Assembly: GCA_944472135.2 (NCBI GenBank)
Contig: OX235262.1
Location: forward strand, 170,189,509-170,253,508
Origin: Trichobilharzia regenti
Lineage: Eukaryota; Platyhelminthes; Trematoda; Strigeidida; Schistosomatidae
Reading direction: 5' to 3'
DNA length: 64,000 bases
The position numbers and the translations under genes are program-made. The notes under the pieces are model-generated. The model was not told where the DNA came from, made no database searches, and saw nothing but the letters and a program-made list of their open reading frames with translations. This document shows positions 1 to 10,304 of this stretch, in pieces (the stretch's first letter is position 1; each line of letters starts with the position of its first letter).

Positions 1-145
1 TTTCGCAGTTCTTACAACTTATTTTGTAGATGATGTTGGTTTTATCTTCGTTCGCAGTTGAGTCTTTTGGTTGACATAGAATTGAGTGAAGTGACTTTGT
101 TGGTTTGTGTACAACGTCAATTCCTAGAGGTTTGCAGAGTCTTAT
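1..145 (-). mobile_element. Penelope-like element fragment, linker to GIY-YIG start
   Basis: Read on the minus strand from 145 down to 1, one open frame gives the PLE linker between reverse transcriptase and endonuclease, with motifs such as GIDVVHKPTKSL and IIYKISCKNCE, the start of the GIY-YIG domain. The same linker lies at 22.2 kb (DIDIAHKPIKSL). The element continues at 585-1030; the two parts were separated by the RTE insertion at 146-584. The end of the domain lies outside the window. Confidence 0.8.
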
Positions 146-584
146 TATTATTATTATTATTATTGTATCCTTTAGTTCCTAGAGGAACATAGGGCTTCAG
201 CTGCGCACCTCCATTGACTTCTGTTTTTTGACAACTTTTTCACCCTGCTCCAGGTCTGCCCACATGCTTTCATCTCCTCTTCACATGACCTCCTCCAAGT
301 CACCCTTGGACGACCAACTCGCCGCCTCCCTTTCGGGTTCCACTCGAGGGCTTGTCTAGTGATGTCACTTGTTGGTTTCCTCAGCGTATGGCCAATCCAT
401 CTCCATTTCTTTCTGCCTATTTGTTTAACAATCGGTTCCTGATTGGTTCGCTCCCAGAGATCCCTGTTGCTGATCTTTTCTGGCCATCTGATCTTGAGTA
501 TTGAGCGGAGACAGTTGTTAATGAAGGTTTGAAGTTTGTTTGAGATGCTCTTTATGACTCGCCAAGTCTCTGATCCGTATAGTA
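146..584 (-). mobile_element. RTE-1 LINE, 3' end only, inserted into a PLE
   Basis: This is the 3' end of an RTE-clade LINE on the minus strand. The plus strand starts with the complement of the (TAA)n tail, then the conserved tail block (TTCCTAGAGGAACATAGGGC) and the C-terminal coding region. It is heavily 5'-truncated. An exact 12-bp duplication GCAGAGTCTTAT (134-145 and 585-596) flanks it, and removing the insert restores the PLE reading frame, so it went in after the PLE. Confidence 0.85.
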
Positions 585-1030
585 GCAGAGTCTTATAGTG
601 ATTTCTTTATATATGGTAAGGCGATTTTCTTTGTGCTTTCCTTGGGGGCTCTCGGTTTGATAGGTTGGCATGGGGATATATGTCTTTTGATGAAATTCCG
701 TGGATATCCATTCTTTTGGAAGACGTCCATGAGGTATTTTTCTTCAATTTTTCTTAAGGTGGGAGTGCTGCAGTGAGTCCTTGCTCTCTTGGATAGTGTT
801 TGTATGCAATTCCTTTTGTGTGTTATTGGATTGTTGCTGTTGTAATTCAGGATTTGGTCTGTGTGAGTTTATTTCCTATAAACTTGAGTTTCTAATTCCC
901 CTGTCGTGGTTGTTCGCTTGACTAAGACGTCCAAAAATGGGATTTGGCTCTCGGATTCTTCTTTTCTTGTGAATTTGATGTCGTTGAAGACGTTGTTTAT
1001 TAAGTTGAGTGAGTTTTATCTAACTCGTTT
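585..1030 (-). mobile_element. Penelope-like element fragment, RT C-terminal part
   Basis: Upstream half of the PLE at 1-145. Minus-strand translation shows typical RT thumb and linker wording: a FLDV-like stretch, THTDQILNYNSNN, RARTHCSTPTLRKIEEK and FQKNGYP. Frame breaks show that it is dead. It lies in the intron just before the first visible exon, and its 5' end is lost near 1030. Confidence 0.75.
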
Positions 1031-1137
1031 CTTTTTTTGTTTTTGTTTTATCGATTGATAATAATGTCAGGGTTAGTTGATCAGCTGTCACTATTATTAT
1101 TATTATTGTTTTCTACTTTTCTGTGTTTTTCATTTAG

Positions 1138-1467
1138 TCAAGATGTTCTTTCTTCTGGGGTCAACAATAATAATAACGATAGTAATCAAAGTAATAGTAG
1201 CAATAATCATAATGATGTCTCCAATGTCACTGAATTGTACAGTAACCAATCACATACACAACATCATAGCGATGATACGCTTGATGAGAATAGTAATACA
1301 CACAGTCGTGAAACGTCTTCACGTTTATTTAGAAAAACGTGTCCTGAAGTAAAAAACAATAGAAATACATCTACTCCTGATGCTACTATAATCAATAACA
1401 ATGATAAATCAAAAAAGTTTACCCTGGACCACAATACATCCTTCGCTTTGGGTTCAACAGCAAACTC
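1138..1467 (+). CDS. DNTTIP1: DNTTIP1-like gene, internal exon (Asn/Ser-rich)
   Basis: Internal coding exon of about 109 residues. The acceptor follows a pyrimidine-rich tract ending in TTTCATTTAG, and the donor is TC/GTAAGTGG. Entry is in phase 2 (one base completes a codon) and exit leaves two bases, which join exactly with the exon at 6617 to read ...NS-WLGMGTARGR. The protein is low in complexity, with runs of Asn, Ser, His and Asp, and is probably disordered. Alone it would not be recognised; the assignment rests on the joint to the next exon. The open frame upstream of 1138 is intron. Earlier exons must lie to the left. Confidence 0.7.
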
Positions 1468-1489
1468 GTAAGTGGTTTGTCGGTGTTGT

Positions 1490-1780
1490 TTTTCAACTGA
1501 ATGTCTATTTTGTTTCTATATTGGTTTGTTTATTAAATGTATCACATAGTGAAACAGTAGTGTATACTGGATGACATTTCGAACACAATTTATCATTCAT
1601 AATCATATCAATTTTGGTCACACTACATCGAGATTTGATTTTTATAGTTTTCTCTGTCTTCTCCTATTTGTCGTATGGGCAGTAGAATTTTCTATATATC
1701 TGGGACAGGTGTTGAGTCGTTTCGTTTATATTGTTTATTGTGACCACTGCTTGTTTCGTTTTGCTTTGCTTTTTTAATAT
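1490..1780 (-). mobile_element. PLE (lineage B) 3' tail
   Basis: Minus-strand copy of the 3' end and non-coding tail that also appears on the plus strand at about 51190-51420 and 16545-16800. Shared landmarks are a region ending TTCGAAATG and the stretch around TTTATTAAACAAACC. It lies directly after the first visible exon, in the intron. No coding capacity. Confidence 0.65.
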
Positions 1781-1794
1781 TTTATATGAACTGT

Positions 1795-1980
1795 GATCAA
1801 TATTTGACCGAATAAGTTCAACAATAAATGGGCGCTGAATAGTGGAAAGGTAGATATGTGTGTAAAAGAAAAAGGGAAATTATACTTGTAAAATTTCAGC
1901 CTAATTGAAATAAATAATGCCATATCACCTTTCGTTTATCAAACTGGTCCGATTTCCTTCAGGGAAAATAAGATCAAAAT
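1795..1980 (-). mobile_element. PLE tail fragment with degenerate hammerhead-like motif
   Basis: On the minus strand this reads CCCTGAAGGAAATCGGACCA... ending TAAACGAAAGG, a decayed relative of the motif at 46212-46275 and 5712-5770. The adjoining block around GATCAATATTTGAC is also found, inverted, near 46110. No gene. It abuts the tail of the RTE copy at 1981. Confidence 0.5.
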
Positions 1981-2890
1981 TAGATTATTATTATTTATTA
2001 TTGTTTCCTTTAATTCCTAGAGGAAGATAGGGCTTCAGCCGCGCGTCTCCATTGCGTCCGGTTCTCTGAGAACGTTTTCACCCCGTTTCAAGTCTGCCCA
2101 CACGCTTTCATCTCCTCTTCACATCATTTTCTCCTCCAAATTACCCTCACATTGACGAACAACTCACCGTTTCCCTTTCGGGTTCCACTCGAGTAATGGC
2201 TTGTCTAGTGATGTCACTTGATGGTTTGTTTTCTCAGAGCATGGCCAATTCATCTCCATTTATTCCTGCTTATTTGTTTCACAATCGGTTCCTGGTTGGT
2301 TCGCTCATTGCCAGAGATCCCTCACTATTGCTGATCTTTTCTGGCCGGCCATCTGATCTTGAGTATTCAGCGAAGACAACTGTTAATGAAGGTCTGTAGT
2401 TTGTTTGAGATGCTCTTTATGACGCACTGGCCAAGTCTCTGATCCGTATAGTGGCAATGCCTGACTTCACATTGGAGCTGAGAATCCGGAACTTATTTTT
2501 GATGCTGAGTGCTGTTGACTTCCACACAGACTTGAGAGTAATAAAAGCTTGTCTTGCTTTTCCGATCCTCGCTTCGATATCCTCGTCAGTTCTGTCAGCC
2601 TGTAGTTGAAATGATGCTTCTCAGGTAGAGGTAGGTAAAGGAGGTTGTTTCTCTCAGGTTCCTCTCATTTATGCTGATTGTTTTCTGATATAGTTGCTAC
2701 TGCTCTTGCTGTTGGCCAGGAATCTTCATCACCTCTGTTTTATCTATGTTCACCTGAAGGCCTATCTTCTCTGGATGCTTCTTCTGCCAACTTGTTGCTT
2801 TTCACTTGCATATCTTCCAGTTTGTGGGAAATTAGAGTCTAGAGATCAACAACATCTACAAATAAATTGTATTGACTTTGATGAGCACTG
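1981..2890 (-). mobile_element. RTE-1 LINE, 3' third, pseudogene
   Basis: Minus-strand RTE-1 copy from the (TAA)n tail at 1981 to a point inside the RT region near 2890. On the minus strand it gives the RT palm end (GLQVNIDKTEVMKIP), the EKHHFNY block, and the C-terminal domain with SILKIRWP and a degraded WIGHTLRK region. Frameshifts and stops are present throughout. Closely related copies lie at 16.8-18.56, 31.86-32.76 and 57.5-58.5 kb. Confidence 0.85.
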
Positions 2891-2924
2891 CATTGATTAA
2901 CTCTTGGTCCGACAACATATTTAT

Positions 2925-3520
2925 TACTTGTTATTCTCTTGGGTTTCTAGTGGAATATAGGGCTTCAACACCACATCTCCACTTTGTTTTGTTTGGTGCT
3001 GTCCTCTGCAACTGGGTCCACGATTGCGCATAATTTCTTATCTCCAACTCACACGATCTCCTTCATGTCACCCTTGAAACCACATCCAAATCGTCGTTTC
3101 CTATTGGGATTCTATTCGAGCAATGGTCTGACAGGCGATGTCATCCAACGATATCCTCAGCCTGTGTCTGATTCATTTCCATTTTCTCTTACATATTGGT
3201 TGGGCGATCGGCTCTTGGTTGGTTTGTTCCCAGACAGAGTTTCTTGTTGCTAATCCTTTCTGGCCGGCCGGCCGGCTGGCTATTGGATGTTCAGTTATGG
3301 AACCAGCCAGCGAAGTGGGCAGCTGTTGATAAAAGTCTATAACTTGTTGGATATCCTTTTCGTGACTGACATGCAGTCTATGTTTCTGTCCCATATAAAA
3401 GAACTGACTGACTTGACATTTTTGTTGAACATCCGAATCTTGTTGTTTATGCTGGCTGGGTGCAGTGCACACTGGTTTCAGGTTGATGAAGGTGTATTTT
3501 GCCTTTCCGATTCACGCCTG
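2925..3520 (-). mobile_element. RTE-2 LINE, 3' end, pseudogene
   Basis: A second RTE family, diverged from RTE-1 but with the same order: tail block (GGTTTCTAGTGGAATATAGG), then the C-terminal region, read on the minus strand. The GC-rich GGCCGGCCGGCCGGCTGG at 3264-3281 is a local expansion of the conserved GATGGCCGGCC segment. A short (TA)n run at about 3529-3545 follows. Confidence 0.75.
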
Positions 3521-3544
3521 TTCAAGCTATATATATATATATAT

Positions 3545-4873
3545 AGGCCTTTTCCAGTTAGTCTTTCTTTATACGAACCAAAACCATTTCCTTAGAACCA
3601 TGATTCTTTCAATGTTGGTCGTGTATCCCGTTTCCATCGTTGATCTGTTTTCTAGCTTCTTAAAATCTTCAGTGGTCTTTTGAATCACTTTTAGACATTG
3701 TTTATGTTCCTTTACTCTTACACTAACTTGCTTTATTTCATCGGATGCTTGTTTGAGATAGGGAGTCACCGCTGTAATAACCCAAATCTTAGCAACAGGT
3801 TTCGATTCGTCCTTATCTTCACTTTTAAATATCTTTCATTAACGGTTTTTTCGTGTAATTATTTGAATCAAGAATAGACTGAATAACGTCTAGTTCCCTG
3901 TTGATCTCTACTTCCTCTGTAACTCCACGTTTGGCACTGTTAATCAAATTCTTAGTCACGGTTACTTTGGTGGTAAAGGGATGTAGTGTATTGTAATCTT
4001 ATCATTTGTCTGAATATGTAAGCTTTCTGAAGCCATTGATCTTAACTTCACCATGTGGCTGTCTTTTGACCAAAACACATTCCAGAAAAACTAAATCATT
4101 TGCGTCGGATTTAACCGCTTTTGAAAACTCAGTGGTTTTCGACACATTGTTTATTAAATGAAAAAGTTCATTCAACATACTACGTCTCAAATTGACGTAT
4201 GTATCGTCTACATTCTTGGAGGCCTAGGGGGTCTCATAAATTGCATTTGTTTCGAATGAGTGCATAAAGAGTAAGGCTACTAACGTAGACACTGGTGATC
4301 TCATAGTTAATACCTTCTGTTTGATGGTAAATAATCCCTCTAAATGTAAATAACGTGGAGAGTAGACACAGTTCCAATGCCTTCATAATTTCATCTGAAC
4401 ATCGAACATTATGTTCATTGTCAGAACGAAATAAATCACTTGCAGAATCTTCAATGATAACATTCGGGAATAATGAATGAACATCGAAACTTACCATTAT
4501 TTCATCTTCTTCAACAGAATTCCTGGTGAATTTTCTCTTAAATTCATACGAATCCTTCACTCCATATTCCACTTTCGTTTCTTATTCTTGAAATGTATTT
4601 AGATAGTTTGTGGATCGGAGATTTAGTGAAATCTATAACTAGACGTAATGGAACATCTGGTTTCCGTACTTTTGGTAGTTCATAAAATTTACAAGAACTG
4701 CAACCTTTTGGAGCCAGAGTACACTGAGTTTCTCTTTTATTGACTGTAACACTTTGTCTTTAATTCATTCAACACAGCTCTTGACTTTGTCATGTTGACG
4801 TTTTCATAAGGTCCAGTACTAAGCTGTTCCGCAGCTGTCTTTCCATAATCTACAGGATGCATAACAATCATGG
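3545..4873 (-). mobile_element. Penelope-like element, divergent RT, pseudogene
   Basis: Minus-strand translation contains PLE RT motifs in the right order: a degenerate DKG-like segment near the left LTR border, PDVPLRLVIDFTKSPIHKLS (core RT), then MVSFDVHSLFPNV (motif A region) at about 4460-4500, with later RT and thumb parts to 3570. Many stops and frameshifts. A plus-strand fragment of the same lineage is at 45620-45785. The element resumes at 5231 beyond the solo LTR. Confidence 0.65.
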
Positions 4874-5230
4874 TGTAACGACAGAAGACAAGGGCCACAC
4901 AACTGATCGTTTATTGAGAAAATCAAGAGATATTTATATATTTTTATGTATATTATTATTAAGGCTATTGTTAGCAGAGAAGCAGTGTCTTCTGATTGGT
5001 CGTTTTCACACTGGAAGTTAATCTGTCATCTCTTTGTGACTGTTTCTTTGAAGGTCAGACCATAGCATATCTGCTAATCGTATCCGCCCACGCAAAGTCT
5101 GCTGTGATTGGTTGTTGTGTTAGTCTTTGTTTTTGTGTTTTTTTTTCTCATGACCAAGATTTGGGACGTAAACATTGACGTAAACTGCTTGCTGTCTACC
5201 AATATTGGCTAGCAGACTGTTTTCACCACA
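4874..5230 (-). mobile_element. Solo LTR, family I, inserted in a PLE
   Basis: A 357-bp solo LTR in reverse orientation, beginning TGTAACGACAGAAG and ending TTTTCACCACA (TG...CA). Three more copies are at 11800-12200, 12650-12991 and 40515-40852. The flanks ATGG and GTGG suggest an eroded 4-bp target duplication. The complementary strand carries a TATAAATA-like box and AATAAACGATC, as expected for promoter and polyadenylation signal in an LTR. PLE sequence continues on both sides. Confidence 0.75.
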
Positions 5231-5420
5231 GTGGTATTGCCCTATGTCTACTCTTGCAATGACAATAGACCTATCTTTCTGTAACTGTATTAATGCCTAC
5301 CAGTTGTTCGCCTTTGCTAATATTCGGCAACTTTTTCTTCTGATTTAGTAATGTAGCAACATTTTTGCATCTTATCATGTTGACCACTTCGGCTGTCACA
5401 CATTTTTTATGAAAGTTTAA
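5231..5420 (-). mobile_element. PLE N-terminal RT remnant beyond the solo LTR
   Basis: Minus-strand reading gives NVATLLNQKKKLPNISKGEQ followed by SIVIARVDIGQY, matching the PLE RT N-terminal pattern (an IVI..ADKG motif). It is the upstream continuation of 3545-4873. Bases 5420-5700 show no gene that I recognise. Confidence 0.6.
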
Positions 5421-5699
5421 TGGCTGGAACTATTGAGAAGGCCGGTGGTCATCTTTTGTTTAGATTAGAATTAAGGAGTGACAGCTTACAATCAAAGATA
5501 AATTTCTATCAGAGAGATGACTTTTACTACCACTACTATGCTTGTATCTGGAATATTATGGATTCAATATATTTCAAGAAAGCTGACGTCTAGTGTTACA
5601 GTCTAGTCGATGAAAACATCCTGCCAAACTTTACTAATTTGTCTTCTTTTTAAAGATTGAATTCTTTTATAAAACTCGAAAATATTGTTAATGTTATTT

Positions 5700-5830
5700 A
5701 AATTTTGATTAGTCTCCCTGAAGAAGTTAGGACCATTTTGCCGAACAGAAACGTTGAAATTATTTATTTCAATTCCACTGAGCTTTTACAGTTATGATTT
5801 TTACATAGGTCTCCAGTTTCCTCTCTTTTT
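5700..5830 (+). mobile_element. PLE-type 3' tail with hammerhead-like motif
   Basis: Contains CCCTGAAGAAGTTAGGACCA and then CCGAACAGAAACG (5712-5752), a hammerhead-like box pair (CTGAAGA ... GAAA) around a hairpin, followed by an AT stem TTGAAAT/ATTTCAA. A closer-to-intact version is at 46212. There is one extra A between box 1 and the stem and an extra A before GAAA, so activity is doubtful. Confidence 0.45.
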
Positions 5831-6017
5831 TATATATGCATTCAGCCTAAATTATGTCACTTTATTGTTTTTGCCAGCTTCTATACTCCAAGTTTTATGG
5901 GAGGTTTAAGTTTTTGTCTAGACACATCTTTAGATAGTACTGTAAAGAAGAAAAATCGGACAAGGGTCAAAGGCAATGTTTATTAGGACTAACGCATTGT
6001 AGGTACCTAAATTTGGT

Positions 6018-6515
6018 ATGACTTATCTTCAATGCTATATTTGCACATCATTTGCGAATTGGTCGAATATCGCTACATTTGATCTGTCAGCAATGAGGCT
6101 GTTACTTGGAACGCCTTTGGGCGGTTGGACGACGGCAGGTTATGATAGTGTGAGTCGGAACACCGGCGAACACCACCCAGGTTCATGCAGACTGCTCGCA
6201 AAGTGGAGAAGAGGACCATACATGGTCACCGTGAGACCGAGTCACGTATATACGATCAGAAATGCAAACAAAGAGGAGCGGGTGAACGTCAGCGAGCTTC
6301 GGAACTCGATATAGCAAGACAAGCTCACAAAGCCGCCAGGACCAATATGATCCAACCGACTTCAGTCGAAAGTTTTTGACAGAGGGGCGAGTGTGGTTGT
6401 GTGACACAGACAATATGTGCCAACGGGATGTTATTCTCACATGTTCCCACAGTTCATTTCAGCATTAACAAAAGAATACGTTGACCTCCGTGTCTTGCCT
6501 TCTATTGTTGCAATA
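6018..6515 (+). mobile_element. Gypsy-like LTR retrotransposon 3' end (integrase tail, PPT, short LTR)
   Basis: Two overlapping frames encode the end of a pol gene. WRRGPYMVTVRPSHVYTIR fits the C-terminal part of Ty3/Gypsy integrases that follows the catalytic core. It is followed by a purine-rich stretch (AGAGGGGCGAG), then TGTGGTTGTGTGACAC, which starts like the family I LTRs, and a CTTCTATTGTTGCA end near 6511. An LTR of only about 120 bp suggests internal deletion. A frameshift separates the pol pieces. The left limit is unclear. Confidence 0.5.
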
Positions 6516-6616
6516 GCTTCAATAGTCTTTGCATATTCTGTATGATTTTATTGTTGTTGTAGCTGTTGTTGTTCGAATTTCTTTCCTCATTTATTTATTT
6601 ACTTCTACTTTTATAG

Positions 6617-6878
6617 TTGGCTTGGAATGGGCACGGCTCGTGGTCGCATTTATAGTAAACATCCAGAATTATTTCGTTATGTTTGTGATAATGAAGATAA
6701 AGCTTGGCTTGTTCAAACCGGTGTAATAGTTAGTCATGGTGTCAAAGCCTACCTAGTTCATGCAGAACAAGTTTATCATATTGCTGAACAAATCAATTCG
6801 CAGATCACAAAATCTTCTATTGGACGTGGTGCTGAAAAGCTGAAAACATTTAAATTACCACAAAAGATTTTACAAAAG
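6617..6878 (+). CDS. DNTTIP1: DNTTIP1-like gene, exon with the conserved C-terminal domain
   Basis: The diagnostic exon, 87 codons. The acceptor is TTTTATAG/T and the donor AAG/GTATGC. It starts in phase 2, completing the serine codon begun at 1467, and ends in phase 0. It encodes WLGMGTARGRIYSKHPELFR and an AEKLKTFKLPQKILQK end, matching the pattern of the DNTTIP1 C-terminal DNA-binding domain (GRxYxKHPxLFxY, DKxWL, then a K/LKxFxLP helix). In vertebrates DNTTIP1 is the dimeric scaffold of the MiDAC deacetylase complex with HDAC1/2 and a MIDEAS-type protein; here this is inferred by homology from memory, not from a search. Confidence 0.75.
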
Positions 6879-7049
6879 GTATGCAACATTAATATTACTA
6901 TTATTATCATTGTTATTACTATTACTATTATCGGTATGATTACTTTCATGGGGTTATGACTGTTACTGTCCCTATAGTTTTGTACCCACTGGCGCTTTCC
7001 ATAAGTAATTGATGTTATATTTCCTGCTAACATATGTACTTAGAAGCTG

Positions 7050-7320
7050 GTTAATATTGGAGTGGATAAAATCACACAGTGTTGTTATACAGTAATATTA
7101 ACTAATGCGACCACATTTCCAGCACAAATTATTACCACTCATAATCATTTCAAGGTACTACTCAAACAACTTTCTTGCTTCATTTATAATACATGAGTAA
7201 AAATTGATGACTGGACATTTGAATAAAAGCAATCAATAAGTCTGTGACTGTGAGGTCAAACTAGTAGATCGGGAGTAGTCAGATTATCAGTACCTAAGAA
7301 TTTAACTCAGGTTAGAATGA
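7050..7320. mobile_element. PLE lineage B, inverted tail next to a GIY-YIG scrap
   Basis: 7055-7215 is the lineage B tail in minus orientation (compare 20330-20510). At 7240 it switches to a plus-strand GIY-YIG scrap reading CEVKLVD. A minus tail capping a plus body recurs in this window (37.95, 41.2, 59.8 kb). Confidence 0.5.
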
Positions 7321-7374
7321 CTGATTCTACGACGATATATAATTTAGAGAAATGATATATATTCTTTCATATCA

Positions 7375-7760
7375 ATGCATATAGATAATTATGGACATCA
7401 GTTTGATTGGAGATAATGTCGAAACCTTAGACAGAGGAAACACTAAACGTGCCAGAGAATTCCTAGAAGCCTGGTACTCAAACGAATATGCGATTAACGA
7501 ACATGTTAATAGCGATCAAATATACCAACTAATAAAAAGTAAATCATTTGACGAGAAAGTTCAAAATTTAAGTCAATAGAAAATGATTAATACAGATGTC
7601 AAGGTGGCTACCAGGAGATGCAATTCCATCACTCATGACAAATTTAAATCAATTCACTTCATGCTAAATATTGCTCTGAAGATTTTGTCGAGAAGGGGGA
7701 AGACGAAAGCTCCGCAACTAAACCAAACCAGCTTCTCAGAGAACACTGTTGTAATTACAT
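7375..7760 (+). mobile_element. PLE (lineage C) 3' end with hammerhead-like tail
   Basis: Plus-strand end of a GIY-YIG reading frame, including GNTKRAREFLEAWYSNEYAI and YQLIKSKSFDEK before the stop at 7577-7579. About 100 bp downstream the tail has CTCTGAAGATTTTGTC...GACGAAAGC, a CTGAAGA/GAAA pair around a short GTC/GAC stem. The same arrangement is at 22140-22740. The RT is missing (5'-truncated). Confidence 0.65.
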
Positions 7761-8040
7761 AGAAAATTTAGTACGGTATCGTTGTCTTTGAAAAAACTAC
7801 GTACTTTGAAATTGAGGAAACATAAACCTATAATTACTGTATAACTAACTCTACCCACTCTAATTTTATTTCCCCAAAATTAAGATTATTATTGTCACCC
7901 TTAGAAAAACAATGATCGATGAAATTTAAGAAGCTGAAACTTTAGGAGAGAAAAAAAAATATCAAAGTTGCTATTTAACCTTACTAATTTTATTTTAGTC
8001 TTAGGTGTAAATCAGAAAGACTTGCACAGTGATATATGAA

Positions 8041-8160
8041 GAAAGAAGAGAACACAAAGTTCAGCAAAGATGGAGATCTTTTCGGCGATTTCATTCTCAA
8101 AAACAGCTGTACAATCGCATTTATATAGATTAGTTTACATGAATACAATTCTGATTTGTT
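8041..8160 (+). mobile_element. PLE (lineage D) fragment, plus strand
   Basis: Plus-strand piece of the PLE found in the opposite orientation at 9360-9500. Shared landmarks are GAAGAGAACAC, TTTTCGGCGATTTCATTCTC and TGTACAATCGCATTTATATA. Together they form a widely spaced inverted pair. Bases 7761-8040 show nothing I can name. Confidence 0.55.
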
Positions 8161-8640
8161 TAATTCCACATAGCAACGAAGGTGATAATAATTTTTAACT
8201 TGATATAAAAGTTTGAGGGTACGAATATAGATTACACGGGGGCTTAGAGACAAGATTGCATAGGATTAGAAAACAGTTACAACGTATGCAAAAATTAATA
8301 TTTAATAACTTGGAGAAATAATTTTAAGTCAAATAAAAGGTAAACGATAATTGTTTTCAACTTGATATGAATTACAAGAGGCTTAGAAACGCAGGGATAG
8401 AACGAATTACAGGTGTGAACAAAATGAGCATGGAAACAAATTGAAATCAAAATTTTCGACTTGAAATGTTAGTTAGGAGGTATGAATATAGATTACAAGA
8501 GGTATAGAAACAAAAAATTACACAGGATTAAGATATAATTGTAAAATAGTTATTTTAAACGAATTGTAAATGTGAACAGGGAAAAGCATGGAAACAAACT
8601 TAAAATAACTGTTTTTATAACTGAAAAAAAATTAGGTGAA
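8160..8640. repeat. Degenerate tandem repeat, about 100-160 bp units
   Basis: Three diverged copies of an AT-rich block share AACTTGATAT, GAATATAGATTACA, AGGCTTAGAAAC and GAGCATGGAAACAAA-like segments (near 8198, 8358 and 8459). The block lies between the two opposed lineage D PLE pieces and may be its non-coding tail multiplied. No coding content. Confidence 0.5.
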
Positions 8641-9523
8641 TTTAATGAAGACTGAGGGAATAAGGATCAGACACACGGCGAACGAAAGAACGCTCAAAAG
8701 GAAAAGAGAGAACGAAAAAAGACGAAGAAGAGAAAAGAAACGGAAGCAAAGGGAACATACCAAACTAGGTCCATGGTAGTTGTAGAGGTTGGACTAATTT
8801 CTTTTGAACACATAGCTCCGGCTTCTCGATGTATATTGCGAGGGCTTCTGCAGTACAAAGAAGTCGGAAACATAGTGCTTTTGGTAGGTCTCTGTTAACT
8901 TTGTAAATCACTTTGAAAGAATCAGTTGAGATGTTGTGGGAGATGTTGACCAGATGTTCAATAATGGCACTTGTGATTGAACCGGCGCCTCCTCTTTGCA
9001 GCCACGCTGGGCAATGTTCTCTAACACGTTTTGAATGGACGCGCATACAACGACCTATGTACCTAGCTCTTCAGGAGCGAGTGAACTGGTATATCCACAT
9101 TGAATTGGTCATATGCGAGAGTTTGTCCTTCGTGTTGTTTGGAAGTATTGGATAGCCAGAGAATGTTACTCTTAGTGTTGCTGCAGGGAAGATCTTCTTT
9201 AAAGAGGTGGATATTCTCCTCTTCAGGATATCAGCTGCCAAATTTCCCTTGAAATTCAGATTTAGGTACAGCGTTTTCTTTGGCGCTGAATCACATTCTT
9301 CTCTTTTTAGTTTAGGTTTCAAGTTCTTTCCGACAAAACGTGTTGGGTAACCATTTTGAGTCAGGATATTTTCGAGGAATAGGAGCTCCTCTTCCATGTA
9401 AAATAATCTATATAAATGCGATTGTACAGCTTTTGAGAATGAAATCGCCGAAAAGACAGATATCTTTGCTGAACTTCGTGTTCTCTTCTTTCTAATGTCC
9501 ATATTTGAAGAAGGCGAAAACAT
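8641..9523 (-). mobile_element. Penelope-like element (lineage D), RT end plus GIY-YIG
   Basis: Minus-strand PLE with the RT thumb/linker (FLENILTQNGYPTRFVGKN, then LNLNFKGNLAADILKRR), a degraded YIGR segment near 9050, and the endonuclease end finishing KPELCVQKKLVQPLQLPWT at 8765. That C-terminal LCVQK...LPW signature is shared by most PLEs here. Frameshifts break the reading frame. The purine-rich 8641-8764 is its 3' flank. Confidence 0.75.
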
Positions 9524-9911
9524 GTTATGCGCTAAAACAATGTTTCATTTATGTTCAAAGCCGAAACCCAAAGTAGTTAGCCGAAATTTTTTAGAAAACA
9601 GAAAGATCGAGGGAAGAAATATTTACTTTTCAATTAGATCCTCATCTCTGGCTCTACTCTAATATACATATGTAGGATTTTTATTACAATACGCAACAAT
9701 TTACGAATCAAGTGGCGATAAGTATGTTAACGATAATTAGTCAGTGTCAAAATGTCAATGGGTTAATAATTAACGAAGAAAATCAATACAGATTTAAAAG
9801 GTAGAAATGGTTAGAATAAATTAATTTTACAAGGATAACACGTAATTAAAGATGAAGTGAACAAAATAAAAAATAAAATAAATAATCTAGACAATTATAA
9901 TTCTTATAGGT

Positions 9912-10304
9912 TTAGGGGGATGGGGACGACGTAGTCCTGTTTATACATTCATGTAACGATGGCCAAGGTAAGGAAAGTGGCTGTACAAATTCCTTCTGAA
10001 CACACAGGTTTGGCTTCTTCAGGTGGATTCTTATTGCTTCAGCTGTCTGTAGGTGATGAACTCGTAGAGCAAAATTAAGATTAGTAGGAATGCGATAAAT
10101 AATTTTAAATACAGTATTAACATTCACCTTATGCTCAGTATCAACCAGGTGGGCTAAAATAGAACTACGAATAGATTTTGTTTGTTCCTTGCTTAACCAC
10201 GCTGGATGATGTTTGGAAATACGACGATGAACTTGCCTAATTGTACACCCAATATAAATGTCTAAATCGGGATTTTTTCTACAATGAAATTTTTTTACTT
10301 TCAA
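9912..10304 (-). mobile_element. PLE GIY-YIG domain fragment
   Basis: A minus-strand open frame of 130 codons with DIYIGCTIRQVHRRISKHHP (YIG...R core) and a C-terminus LCVQKEFVQPLSLPWP, but no RT. It is a 5'-truncated PLE of a lineage close to 52670-53060. The AT-rich stretch 9524-9911 holds no gene that I can see and is probably its 3' flank. Confidence 0.75.

Noticed and set aside
1037..1137. Signal peptide or membrane segment at the start of the 1037 frame
   Set aside because: The hydrophobic stretch comes from the intronic pyrimidine tract before the acceptor at 1137/1138.
6018..6314. Host gene exon
   Set aside because: The C-terminal half fits the end of a Gypsy integrase, and a polypurine tract and LTR-like start follow.
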